DNA of 64,000 nucleotides from Flavobacteriaceae bacterium (lineage in GTDB: Bacteria; Bacteroidota; Bacteroidia; Flavobacteriales; Flavobacteriaceae). The position numbers and the translations under genes were made by a program. Of this stretch, positions 40,329 through 49,383 are shown one piece after another. How positions within the stretch are numbered: the first letter of the stretch is position 1; each line of letters starts with the position of its first letter. The stretch spans positions 1-64,000 of the forward strand of contig JASBUG010000003.1 in NCBI GenBank assembly GCA_030148025.1. The letters are read 5' to 3'. The notes below the pieces were generated by a model. It was not told the origin of the DNA and did not search any database. It was given only the letters and a program-made list of their open reading frames with translations.

Positions 40329-42107
40329 ATGTTTGAGTTTGAACCAGATGAGTATATTTTCACCAAACTTGCTTATTATTTCAAAAGAAAGAAAAAAGAA
40401 AAGCAAGAACGAATTACTTATACGGTAAACCTTGATGATATTAAATCACGACTCACGTTAATAGCAAGAGCAATTACTGGTGAACCAATAGAAATATTCC
40501 CAGCAGAGCGCGAAGGAGGTTATAAAGACAATAATTTCTTTTTACCAACTAAATATTTAGAATTTAAAGAAGTTGACGCAAATATTTCATTTTATCTTTA
40601 TCGTGTCTTGTACTTGTCTATTCAAAAGAACTTAAACTTGAACTGGACAGATTCCTCAGAACATACATTACAAGAGTCTCAACAAAAAGCCAAAGCATCA
40701 TCAGTTAGAGTACTTAAAGCATTGTTTGAAGAATTTCCACTTACAGAAAAAATACATTCCTCTTTATTAGAGCTATACCAATCCAAGGTTAAAAGTGATA
40801 AAGAAGTTATAGATACCTCTTTTTTATATGGAAAATGGATGCGGAATGATCCTAATTTTGAGTCGGATAAAGCGCTTGAAAATTTTACGGATAAGGTAAA
40901 AACAAAAGATCAGAATGATCCAAAAACCATAATAAAAGCTAATGCTGTTGAAGAAGTTATTTCGGTTGAGGTAGATGAGAAACAGCTAGAAGATGCGGTA
41001 TTACAGCACCAGTTTGAAAAAGTTGAGACCGCCGAAGAGTTTGGTGGTAATTGGCGTGACATGGATGGTGATGATGAGCTTGAAGATCATTCTAATGCTC
41101 TAGAAGATCTGAATATGAAATACACGGTAAGGGTTGATGATACAGCGCACTCAGTATATCAGGCAGATTTTATTGAAAACACTACAATTTCTGAAAGTGC
41201 TGATGTTGATGATAAAGGGTACCATGTAACGTATGATGAATGGGATTTTTCTAAACGAGCCTATAAGAATAATTTTTGCAAAGTCTATCCAAAATCTATC
41301 CTAAAAAAAAATGTTTCGTACTATAATGATACGCTTGCACAAAATAGATCTACATTAATCGGTTTACGAAAGCTTCTATCCACGGTCAATAATAAATATC
41401 AACAGCAACGCCGTCAACCACAAGGTGAAGAACTAGATATAGATGCCGTGACAGATCTGTTTGTTGATGTACATTCTGGTCATACACCATCAGACAAGGT
41501 GTATTTATCTAAACGGAAAAAAGAAAAGGATTTGTCCATACTTTTATTGCTGGATATTAGCTTATCTAGTGATAGTTATGCTGCTGGTAATCGGGTGATT
41601 GATATTGAAAAACAGGTATCCATTCTTTTTGGAGAGATATTGAGTGAATTTAATATCGATTTTTCTATCAATTGTTTTTATTCTAAAACACGTAATTATT
41701 CAAATTATATAACGGTTAAAGGTTTTGACGACGATTGGAATCAAGCTAAATTTAAGGTTGGTGGAGTAGAACCAAGTGGTTATACTAGAATAGGTGCTGC
41801 GTTAAGACATTCAGGAGCTTTATTAGATAAAAGAGATACAAAGAATAAATGGGTGATCTTGATCTCTGACGGAAAGCCAAATGATTATGACAAGTATGAA
41901 GGTAAATATGGTATTAATGATGTTAAACAAGCATTAAGGGAGTTAAATGAACGCCAAATAAACTCGTATGCCTTAGCTATTGAAGCACAAGCCAAATACT
42001 ATTTGCCACAAATGTTTGGTCAAAATCATTATCAAATTTTAACGACGCCAGTAGAGCTTTTGCAATCGTTAGTGAAACTTTATGAAAGAATTAAACATCA
42101 AAGCTAA
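40329..42107 (+). CDS. norD: von Willebrand A-domain protein for NO reductase activation
   Basis: The 592-residue NorD has a long variable N-terminal part (~1-390, highly acidic around 215-260) and a C-terminal VWA domain with MIDAS motif DISLS (LLLLDISLSSDSYA), Thr in SGYTRIG and Asp in ILISDGKP. It works with NorQ in maturing NorB. It overlaps norE by one base (TAATG). Confidence 0.9.
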   Translation: MFEFEPDEYIFTKLAYYFKRKKKEKQERITYTVNLDDIKSRLTLIARAITGEPIEIFPAEREGGYKDNNFFLPTKYLEFKEVDANISFYLYRVLYLSIQKNLNLNWTDSSEHTLQESQQKAKASSVRVLKALFEEFPLTEKIHSSLLELYQSKVKSDKEVIDTSFLYGKWMRNDPNFESDKALENFTDKVKTKDQNDPKTIIKANAVEEVISVEVDEKQLEDAVLQHQFEKVETAEEFGGNWRDMDGDDELEDHSNALEDLNMKYTVRVDDTAHSVYQADFIENTTISESADVDDKGYHVTYDEWDFSKRAYKNNFCKVYPKSILKKNVSYYNDTLAQNRSTLIGLRKLLSTVNNKYQQQRRQPQGEELDIDAVTDLFVDVHSGHTPSDKVYLSKRKKEKDLSILLLLDISLSSDSYAAGNRVIDIEKQVSILFGEILSEFNIDFSINCFYSKTRNYSNYITVKGFDDDWNQAKFKVGGVEPSGYTRIGAALRHSGALLDKRDTKNKWVILISDGKPNDYDKYEGKYGINDVKQALRELNERQINSYALAIEAQAKYYLPQMFGQNHYQILTTPVELLQSLVKLYERIKHQS

Positions 42108-42682
42108 TGTTTACTAAAAAAATAGAGTATAAAAACATCTATTATCCACCAGGAGGGATTTTACTTTGGATCATTATTTTTTTAGAGCTTATCACATTTG
42201 GAATAGCTTTAATAGCAATGGTTAGTTATGGTAATGACGAACCTGAATTGTTTCGTGAATCACGCTTACAATTGCAGCCACTGTTTGGAGTGATTAATAC
42301 TGTATTTCTTATTACTAGTGGCTACTTTATGGCTGTGTCAGTTCATAAGCTAAAAGCAAATGAAAATAATAGTTCTTTTAAGTTTTTAAAACTTACCATG
42401 CTGTTTGGGGCTCTTTTCTTAGTGCTAAAAAGCGTGGAGTATTATTTAAAAATAGATAACGGACTAACAATGGGGTATAATATCTTTTTTACGTTTTACT
42501 GGTCATTAACGCTGTTTCATGTTATTCATGTTTTAGTGGGATTAGTAATTTTATCTACCTTTTTTTTTTCTTTTAATAAAAATGCTCCAAAACTAGAGGA
42601 TTATGAAGCTAGTGCTGCTTTTTGGCATATGTGCGATCTTATATGGTTATTATTATTTCCTGTCATTTATCTATTCTTTTAA
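42107..42682 (+). CDS. norE: Cytochrome c oxidase subunit III-like protein, NorE type
   Basis: This 191-residue membrane protein has five predicted helices and a COX3-like pattern (YYPPGGILLWIIIFLELITFG, HVIHVLVGLVILS, SAAFWHMCDLIWLLLFP). NorE accompanies nor genes and improves NO-reductase activity in Paracoccus and relatives. It overlaps norD by one base and is followed 2 bp later by a small membrane gene. Confidence 0.87.
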   Translation: MFTKKIEYKNIYYPPGGILLWIIIFLELITFGIALIAMVSYGNDEPELFRESRLQLQPLFGVINTVFLITSGYFMAVSVHKLKANENNSSFKFLKLTMLFGALFLVLKSVEYYLKIDNGLTMGYNIFFTFYWSLTLFHVIHVLVGLVILSTFFFSFNKNAPKLEDYEASAAFWHMCDLIWLLLFPVIYLFF

Positions 42683-42684
42683 AA

Positions 42685-42915
42685 ATGAAGTCATTTAACA
42701 TATCTTATTTAACCTTAGTCGTTCTTACAGTAATTATGTCTATAACTTCAATGTTTAATATGAAGTATACAGTTGTTTTAATCATAATTTTTTCAGTGCT
42801 TAAATTTATAGTTGTTGCATTTCAATTTATGGAGCTTAAATTGGCACATTTATTTTGGAAAACGCTAATTGTCTTCTTTTTAGCAATATTCACTTTTCTA
42901 GTCTTTGCGATTTAA
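42685..42915 (+). CDS. Small COX4-like membrane protein, NorF-like
   Basis: This 76-residue hydrophobic protein has three predicted helices (SYLTLVVLTVIMSITSMF, YTVVLIIIFSVLKFIVVAFQFMEL, FWKTLIVFFLAIFTFLVFAI). The segment FVVAFQFMELKLAH-like is characteristic of the cytochrome c oxidase subunit IV/NorF group. The start at 42685 is chosen because an upstream in-frame ATG at 42622 lies inside norE. Its place after norE supports NorF. Confidence 0.75.
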   Translation: MKSFNISYLTLVVLTVIMSITSMFNMKYTVVLIIIFSVLKFIVVAFQFMELKLAHLFWKTLIVFFLAIFTFLVFAI

Positions 42916-42945
42916 GATTTGTTCAAAAAACATTAACAAAATTTT

Positions 42946-42989
42946 AAATAGTTGTATATGCAACTATTTGATGTTTTGAACTAATTTTG
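42946..42989 (+). promoter_or_regulatory. MarR-type palindrome and promoter
   Basis: AAATAGTTG (42946-42954) and its exact reverse complement CAACTATTT (42961-42969) flank TATATG. A perfect -7 element TAATTTTG is at 42982-42989, so the palindrome overlaps the expected -33 region. It precedes the MarR gene by about 170 bp, suggesting autorepression. Confidence 0.65.
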
Positions 42990-43159
42990 CCTTCCAAAAT
43001 TTACTGCTATACCACAAGCATATAGGAGAGGAGTAAAGTCTTATTAAATACAGTGAATAATTAGTGTTCTATTGTTTGTCTAGAATTTTTGCTAGTTGGT
43101 ATATAGTATTTTTTGAACGTGATAAATTAACTTTTTTTTGTTTAAACTTTTTGTGTTTT

Positions 43160-43618
43160 ATGAAGTCTAACGTGATAGATTTTGAAAATTCCTTAGGGCC
43201 TTGGTTGGGGAAAACTGTTAAGGTAACCCAATACCATTTGCACAAAGCATTTAAGGAACATGGTTTAGATCTTACCAAAGAGCAAATGATCGTTCTTAAA
43301 AAACTGCATGATAATAATGGTATGAATCAAAACGAACTAGCGTTTCTTGTACTTAGAGATAAGTCATCTCTAGCGCGTTTGCTTACTAAAATGGAGAAGA
43401 AAAATTACATTTCTAAAGTACAGTGTGTGGAAGATAAACGCTGTAACAATATATTTTTAACAGATTTGGGCAGGGAGGTCTTTGCAACAACAAAACCAAT
43501 AATTAAAAACATTATAGCAACGGTAGAGTCTGGAATTTCAAATGAAGAAAAACAAACCGTTATAAAAATTTTAAAAAAGATACAATCCAATTTCGGAGAG
43601 CAATCAAATACACTATAA
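43160..43618 (+). CDS. MarR-family transcriptional regulator
   Basis: This 152-residue winged-helix regulator (MNQNELAFLVLRDKSSLARLLTKMEKKNYI and the wing CVEDKRCNNIFLTDLG) starts at ATG 43160; a longer in-frame ORF from 43064 would add 32 Phe/Cys-rich residues not typical of the family. It heads the operon of the first RND pump (adaptor 18 bp downstream). MarR proteins usually repress their operon and release DNA on ligand binding; the palindrome at 42946 is the likely operator. Confidence 0.9.
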   Translation: MKSNVIDFENSLGPWLGKTVKVTQYHLHKAFKEHGLDLTKEQMIVLKKLHDNNGMNQNELAFLVLRDKSSLARLLTKMEKKNYISKVQCVEDKRCNNIFLTDLGREVFATTKPIIKNIIATVESGISNEEKQTVIKILKKIQSNFGEQSNTL

Positions 43619-43635
43619 AAATTCAAAAAATAGAT

Positions 43636-44751
43636 ATGAGAAGATTTATTTCAATAATCTTAGGAGCTTTAGTTTTAGCAGGCGCTATTTTTCTTGCTAA
43701 ATACTTTATCGATAGTAACAATAAACCAAAGCCAAAATTCAATAAAATAGTAAAAACTGTTTTTGTTGAAGAAGTAGAGAATAAAGACATACCAATTATA
43801 ATTACTACTAGTGGTAACTTAATTGCTAAACGTAAAATAGAATTATACGCAGAAGTTCAGGGTGTTTTAAAACCTGCATCAAAGGAGTTTAAAGCTGGCA
43901 CAAAATATTCACGAGGAGAGAGTATTATACGAATTAACAGCGATGAATTCTATGCAAATTTACAATCGCAAAAAAGTAATTTTTATAACAGCTTAACAGC
44001 AATTATGCCTGATATCAGATTGGATTATCCAAACGAGTATCAAAAATGGCTAGAGTATTTAAACAGTTTCGATATTAATAAGAGCACACCTAAACTGCCA
44101 GAAACAAATTCAGAAAAAGAAAAGTATTTTATTTCAGGTAGAAATATCAATACAGCATATTATAATGTAAAAAATCTTGAGGTTAAATTAGGTAAGTATA
44201 ATCTTAGTGCGCCTTATAGAGGAATTTTAACAGAAGCACTAGTAACTCCAGGAACTTTAGTTAGAGCTGGACAAAAGTTAGGTGAGTTTATCGACCCAAG
44301 TGTTTATGAAATGGAAGTGTCTGTAAATGCTGAGTTCGCAGATCTATTAAAAACTGGTAATACAGTGACACTTCATAACTTAGAAAGAACTAAACAGTAT
44401 ACAGGTAAAGTAATACGAATAAATGGTAAGGTAGATACTAATTCACAAACCATAAAAGCTTATATAGAAGTAGCACATGAAGATTTACGAGAAGGAACCT
44501 ATTTAGAAGCCGATCTTGAGGCAAGAAGTGAAACAAATGCCATTGAAGTTTCACGAAAGTTATTAGTAGATAACAAGCAATTATTCATTGTGAGAGATTC
44601 AGTATTAGAGCTTATAGATGTGAAACCAGTGTATTTTTCATCTGAAACAGCTGTTATTAAAGGTATAGCTAATGGTACAAAAATTTTAGCGAAACCTACA
44701 CCTGGATCGTACAATGGAATGCAAGTAAAAATCTTTGAAGACAAACAGTAG
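43636..44751 (+). CDS. RND efflux periplasmic adaptor
   Basis: This 371-residue membrane-fusion protein has an N-terminal anchor (ISIILGALVLAGAIFLAKYFI), lipoyl-like halves (IELYAEVQGVLKPASKEF and NLSAPYRGILTEALVTPGTL), a helical hairpin and a beta-barrel/MP domain (YLEADLEARS). It connects the RND pump 3 bp downstream to its TolC partner at 47918. The spacing indicates a MarR-adaptor-RND-TolC operon. Confidence 0.9.
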   Translation: MRRFISIILGALVLAGAIFLAKYFIDSNNKPKPKFNKIVKTVFVEEVENKDIPIIITTSGNLIAKRKIELYAEVQGVLKPASKEFKAGTKYSRGESIIRINSDEFYANLQSQKSNFYNSLTAIMPDIRLDYPNEYQKWLEYLNSFDINKSTPKLPETNSEKEKYFISGRNINTAYYNVKNLEVKLGKYNLSAPYRGILTEALVTPGTLVRAGQKLGEFIDPSVYEMEVSVNAEFADLLKTGNTVTLHNLERTKQYTGKVIRINGKVDTNSQTIKAYIEVAHEDLREGTYLEADLEARSETNAIEVSRKLLVDNKQLFIVRDSVLELIDVKPVYFSSETAVIKGIANGTKILAKPTPGSYNGMQVKIFEDKQ

Positions 44752-44754
44752 CAG

Positions 44755-47700
44755 ATGAAAAAGATAATAAGTTATTTTATAAAGTTTCCTGTTGCAGTTA
44801 ATGTTTTAATTATTGCATTCTTGATCTTTGGTTTCATTGGTGCAAAATCAATGTTATCATCGTTCTTCCCTCTAACCGAATCTCGATTAATTAATATTAG
44901 CTTGACCTATCCTGGTGCTTCACCAGCTGAAATGGAAGAGGGGATTGTATTAAAGATTGAGGACAATCTAAAAGGGATAGTTGGTATAGATCGCGTAACT
45001 TCTGTATCACGTGAGAATTCTGCAACAATTAGTGTAGAAACCGTAAAAGGAAAGAATATTGATGTAGTTTTAGCTGATGTAAAAAATGCTGTAGATCGTG
45101 TGCCTTCCTTTCCTTCAGGGATGGAACCACCTGTAATTGCAAAGGTAGAATCGGTTAGGCCGACTATTAATTTTACCTTAAGTGGAGAGGGAATTCCTTT
45201 AGCAACTCTAAAACAGTATGCTAGAAATGTTGAAAACGATTTAAGAGGAATTAAAGGCATCTCTCAAGTGTCAATTTCTGGGTTTCCAGCCGAAGAGATT
45301 GCTATTTCTGTAAGAGAGAATGACTTACGTGCCTATAACTTATCGTTTCAGGATGTGGCAAATGCTGTTAGTCGCTCTAATATTTTAATTACTGGTGGAA
45401 ATATTAAAACAAGTGAAGAAGATTACTTAATTAGAGCCAGAAACCGTTCGTATTATGGTAATGAACTTTACAGCATTATAGTAAGGGCTGAACCTAACGG
45501 AAATATCATTAGACTTAAAGATGTCGCTGATGTTGAAGATAGTTGGTCTGAAACTCCAGATCGTATCTTTTTTAACGGGAAGAAGGCCATTAATATTTCT
45601 GTAAGTAATACTAATAATGAAGACTTAATTGCTTCTGCAGAAGATGTAAAAGCATATATAGATAAATTCAATCAGCAGCATGATAATGTTCGATTAGATG
45701 TTGCCAGTGATTCGTCCATAACACTTACACAGCGTACACAGCTATTAACAGAAAATGCCATCGCTGGTGTATTATTAGTATTGTTGTTTTTAGCAGTATT
45801 CTTAAATGCGCGTTTAGCATTTTGGGTAGCTTTTGGGTTGCCTATTTCATTTTTTGGAATGTTCATTTTTGCAGCACAATTAGGTGTTACAATTAACGTA
45901 TTATCATTATTCGGGATGATTATCGTTATTGGTATTCTGGTAGATGATGGTATTGTGATTGGAGAAAATATTTACCATCATTACGAAAAAGGTAAATCAC
46001 CAATTAGAGCAGCCATAGATGGTACTATGGAAGTATTACCGCCAGTGGTTTCAGCGTTATTAACAACCATGATAGCATTTGCGACATTCTTCTTTTTAGA
46101 TGGTCGTATTGGTGAATTTTTTGGTGAGGTGTCTACAGTGGTTACTTTAACATTATTAGTGTCTATGGTTGAAGCCTTAATCATTTTACCTGCACATATT
46201 GCTCATTCTAAGGCATTACAACGCGAAGGACGTAAATTCAATAGAGTAGATCTGTTTTTTAGAAAACTTAATCAAGGTGCAGATAAATGGTTAGTTAAGG
46301 TAAGAGATGTTTTTTACGTACCCTTTTTACGCTACTTCTTAAAAAATAAATTCTTTGGATTTGCAATTCCGATAGCCTTATTGATATTCAGTCTTGGAGC
46401 TATAGGAGGAGGAATTGTTAAAATGTCATTCTTTCCAGGAATTGCAAGTGATCGTGTGTCGATTAATTTAAAAATGCCGCAAGGAACCAATGAAGCGATT
46501 ACAGATTCTATTATTTCTAGTATTGAAGAAAAGGTGTGGTTAGTAAATGATGAGTTTACAGCAAAACAAACTGGTAATGAACCAGTGGTGCAAAATGTCA
46601 TCAAACGTATTGGCCCTGGAACTTCTAATGCGTCATTAACAGTAAACTTACTACCAGGAGAGTTAAGAGATTTTCCATCGCGAGCAATTACAAATGCCAT
46701 TAGAGATAAATCTGGTAAAGTTTATGGTGCAGAAAGCTTGACATTTGGTTCTGGTGGAAATTTTGGAGGAAGTCCTGTAGCTGTATCACTTTTAGGAAAT
46801 AATATTACAGAGCTCAAGGCCGCTAAGCAGGAATTAAAAGCTGCTTTAGAGTCTAATGCTATACTAAAAGATGTATCTGATAACGATCCTGCAGGTATTA
46901 AGGAAATACAGATAGAGTTAAAAGACAAGGCAAACATTTTAGGATTGAATCTTCAAGGTGTTATGTCTCAGGTAAGGTCTGGTTTCTTTGGTTTTCAGGC
47001 ACAACGTTTTCAGCGTGGACAAGATGAAATACGTGTTTGGGTGCGTTATAAAAAAGAGGACAGATCTTCTATTAAAGATCTAGATGATATGTGGATTACC
47101 ACTCCTTTAGATAGTAGAGTGCCATTTTCTGAAATAGCAACCTATAAAATTGAGCGAGGAGATGTAGCTATTAATCACTTAGAAGGGAAGCGTGAAATAC
47201 AAGTTACTGCTGATCTAAAATCTAGAGATGATAGTGCTACAGATGTAATGAATGATATTAGAACCAATATCATGCCAGAGATCATCTCAAAATATCCAAC
47301 GGTTACAGCAGCTTATGAAGGGCAAAATAGAGAGGCAGGAAAAACAATTTCCTCTGTACAAATTGTTGCACCAATCATTTTAGTGTTGATCTATATGGTT
47401 ATTGCTTTTACATTTAGAACATATAGTCAACCATTATTGTTAATGATGATGATCCCATTTAGTTTAATTGGAGTGGTATGGGGACATTTCTTTCATGGAT
47501 TCCAAATTAATATCCTGTCATGGTTAGGTATTATTGCTTTGGTCGGAATTATGGTAAACGATGGATTAGTACTCATAGGAAAGTTTAATGGATACCTAAA
47601 AGAAGGTATGAAGTATAACGAAGCTTTAGTACAAGCAGGGAAATCAAGGTTTAGAGCCATTTTCTTAACATCATTAACAACCATTGCTGGTTTAGCACCT

Positions 47701-47934
47701 TTATTATTTGAAGGAAGTAGACAAGCACAATTTTTAAAACCTATGGCTGTATCTATTTCTTATGGAATTGGAATTGCTACAGTATTAACCTTGGTAATGC
47801 TACCATTAATGTTAGCGGTTTCAAACCATATAAAAGTATTCTTTAAATGGATTTTTGTTGGTGGGAATGTCACAAAAGAAGAAGTAGAGCGTGCAATTAT
47901 TGAATCAAAATATGAAGATGATGAATTACACTAA
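44755..47934 (+). CDS. RND efflux pump, inner-membrane permease
   Basis: This 1059-residue permease of the AcrB/MexB-like RND superfamily has twelve expected helices and two large periplasmic loops. TM4 contains the proton-relay motif GILVDDGIVIGENIYHH, and the repeated half shows LSWLGIIALVGIMVNDGLVLIGKFN. Substrates are unknown; family members export drugs, bile acids or lipophilic toxins. The C-terminus overlaps the start of the TolC gene. Confidence 0.93.
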   Translation: MKKIISYFIKFPVAVNVLIIAFLIFGFIGAKSMLSSFFPLTESRLINISLTYPGASPAEMEEGIVLKIEDNLKGIVGIDRVTSVSRENSATISVETVKGKNIDVVLADVKNAVDRVPSFPSGMEPPVIAKVESVRPTINFTLSGEGIPLATLKQYARNVENDLRGIKGISQVSISGFPAEEIAISVRENDLRAYNLSFQDVANAVSRSNILITGGNIKTSEEDYLIRARNRSYYGNELYSIIVRAEPNGNIIRLKDVADVEDSWSETPDRIFFNGKKAINISVSNTNNEDLIASAEDVKAYIDKFNQQHDNVRLDVASDSSITLTQRTQLLTENAIAGVLLVLLFLAVFLNARLAFWVAFGLPISFFGMFIFAAQLGVTINVLSLFGMIIVIGILVDDGIVIGENIYHHYEKGKSPIRAAIDGTMEVLPPVVSALLTTMIAFATFFFLDGRIGEFFGEVSTVVTLTLLVSMVEALIILPAHIAHSKALQREGRKFNRVDLFFRKLNQGADKWLVKVRDVFYVPFLRYFLKNKFFGFAIPIALLIFSLGAIGGGIVKMSFFPGIASDRVSINLKMPQGTNEAITDSIISSIEEKVWLVNDEFTAKQTGNEPVVQNVIKRIGPGTSNASLTVNLLPGELRDFPSRAITNAIRDKSGKVYGAESLTFGSGGNFGGSPVAVSLLGNNITELKAAKQELKAALESNAILKDVSDNDPAGIKEIQIELKDKANILGLNLQGVMSQVRSGFFGFQAQRFQRGQDEIRVWVRYKKEDRSSIKDLDDMWITTPLDSRVPFSEIATYKIERGDVAINHLEGKREIQVTADLKSRDDSATDVMNDIRTNIMPEIISKYPTVTAAYEGQNREAGKTISSVQIVAPIILVLIYMVIAFTFRTYSQPLLLMMMIPFSLIGVVWGHFFHGFQINILSWLGIIALVGIMVNDGLVLIGKFNGYLKEGMKYNEALVQAGKSRFRAIFLTSLTTIAGLAPLLFEGSRQAQFLKPMAVSISYGIGIATVLTLVMLPLMLAVSNHIKVFFKWIFVGGNVTKEEVERAIIESKYEDDELH

Positions 47935-49243
47935 ATATATAATAGCAAGTGCAATAGTGTTTTGTGCTTTTCAGATAAACGCGCAAACTGTGTTAACAAA
48001 GGAGGACGCTATAAAACAAACCTTAGAGCATAACTACGGAATAAAAGTAGCTAAGAATAATGTTGAAGTAGCTAAGAATAATTCTAGTGTTTTTAATACT
48101 GGAAAATTGCCAATAGTGAGTAGTTCTGCTGGAGCAAATTATAATAAAAGTAATCAGGATATCATTCGTCAGGATGGAAGCGAAACAAATGTTACTGGAG
48201 CCGAAACTAGAAGTTTTAATGCTTCAATAAATTTAAACTATACACTGTTTGATGGCTTAGGTAGAAAGTATAACTATAAGAGTTTAAAAGAAACCTATAA
48301 TTTAACCGAACTTCAAGCAAGAGAGACTATAGAAAACACCTATTTGCAATTGTTTACTACCTACTTTCAGGTGGCACAACTAACTGAGAACACTAATAAT
48401 CTGGAAGAAACCTTAAACATTTCTAAACGTAGATTAGAACGTGCTAAATATCAATATGACTATGGGCAGAGTACACGTTTGGAGCTTTTAAATGCCGAAG
48501 TAGATGTTAATAATGATAGTATTAATTTGTTGGATGCCAGACAGCAATTAACAAATGCCAAACGCAATTTGAATATGGTGATGGGTACTAACCAAGGTGT
48601 TAATTATAATGTAGAAACTACAGTTGATTTTGTTGAATTATTAAGTTTTACTGAATTACTTAAAAGAACTAAAGTAAACAATGTGGTTTTACAACAAAAT
48701 GATAAGAATATTGCTATTAGTAAGTATAATATAAAAGCCAATAAAGCTAATTATTTACCTAGTATAGGCTTAACAAGTTCTTATGGATGGAATAAAAGTG
48801 TCAACCCTTCTACATCATTTTTGGCAGAATCTTCAAATAGGGGTTTAAATGCTGGTTTAAATTTATCATGGAATTTGTTTGATGGTGGTACTACTAAAAC
48901 TAGAGTAGCAAATGCTAAAATTACTTTAGAAAATCAGGAAATATTAAAAGAGCAGCAGCTTAATGTAGTTGAAAATACATTGACAAATACTTGGGAAGAT
49001 TATCATAACAAGCTTTTTATTTATAAGGCACAGCAGCGAAACCTTGATACTGCAACCGATAATTTTAATAGAACTAACGAAAAATATAAGTTAGGTCAGG
49101 TTACTTCAATTGAGTTTAGGCAATCGCAAATAAACTTGATAAATGCCCAAACAGCTTTAAATACGGCTAAATACAATGCAAAAATAAAAGAGTTGGAGCT
49201 GTTACAATTATCGGGAGAGATACTTAACAATCAATTATATTAA
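47918..49243 (+). CDS. TolC-family outer-membrane channel of the first RND system
   Basis: The ~441-residue outer-membrane factor has a signal peptide (IIASAIVFCAFQINAQ) and two TolC repeats, each with a coiled-coil region and strands (NASINLNYTLFDGLGRKYN, LNAGLNLSWNLFDGGTTKT). Start candidates at 47912, 47918 and 47921 all lie inside the end of the pump gene (stop 47934); 47918 is a compromise. It completes the tripartite pump and is closed by a terminator. Confidence 0.9.
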   Translation: MMNYTKYIIASAIVFCAFQINAQTVLTKEDAIKQTLEHNYGIKVAKNNVEVAKNNSSVFNTGKLPIVSSSAGANYNKSNQDIIRQDGSETNVTGAETRSFNASINLNYTLFDGLGRKYNYKSLKETYNLTELQARETIENTYLQLFTTYFQVAQLTENTNNLEETLNISKRRLERAKYQYDYGQSTRLELLNAEVDVNNDSINLLDARQQLTNAKRNLNMVMGTNQGVNYNVETTVDFVELLSFTELLKRTKVNNVVLQQNDKNIAISKYNIKANKANYLPSIGLTSSYGWNKSVNPSTSFLAESSNRGLNAGLNLSWNLFDGGTTKTRVANAKITLENQEILKEQQLNVVENTLTNTWEDYHNKLFIYKAQQRNLDTATDNFNRTNEKYKLGQVTSIEFRQSQINLINAQTALNTAKYNAKIKELELLQLSGEILNNQLY

Positions 49244-49247
49244 ACTT

Positions 49248-49276
49248 AAAAGCAACTCATTCGAGTTGCTTTTTTT
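49248..49276 (+). terminator. Terminator of the first RND operon
   Basis: AAAAGCAACTC (49248-49258) pairs with GAGTTGCTTTT (49263-49273) around ATTC, with a T-run. Strong intrinsic terminator. Confidence 0.9.
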
Positions 49277-49299
49277 CTCAATACACATTTTAGTATTAC

Positions 49300-49366
49300 T
49301 GTAACAAAGGTTACACTTTACTGTGTCTTTTGTTACTGACTAGTACACAGTCAAAAATTAATTTTG
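49300..49366 (+). promoter_or_regulatory. Composite promoter of the second RND operon: Crp/Fnr-type site plus palindrome
   Basis: TGTAACAAAGGTTACA (49300-49315) has perfect Crp/Fnr-type half-sites. The -7 element TAATTTTG (49359-49366) is 51.5 bp from its centre, 22 bp more than at the other sites, which would place the operator near -63, a class I position. Between them lies a second inverted repeat, TGACT ... AGTCA (49337-49353, 7-bp spacer), where a TetR-like repressor could block the -33 region. Confidence 0.6.
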
Positions 49367-49383
49367 TCCAAAATAGATTACGG

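Noticed and set aside
48162-48175. CATTCGTC match inside a TolC gene
   Set aside because: It lies in coding sequence, has no second repeat at 21-22 bp and no promoter nearby; regarded as chance.
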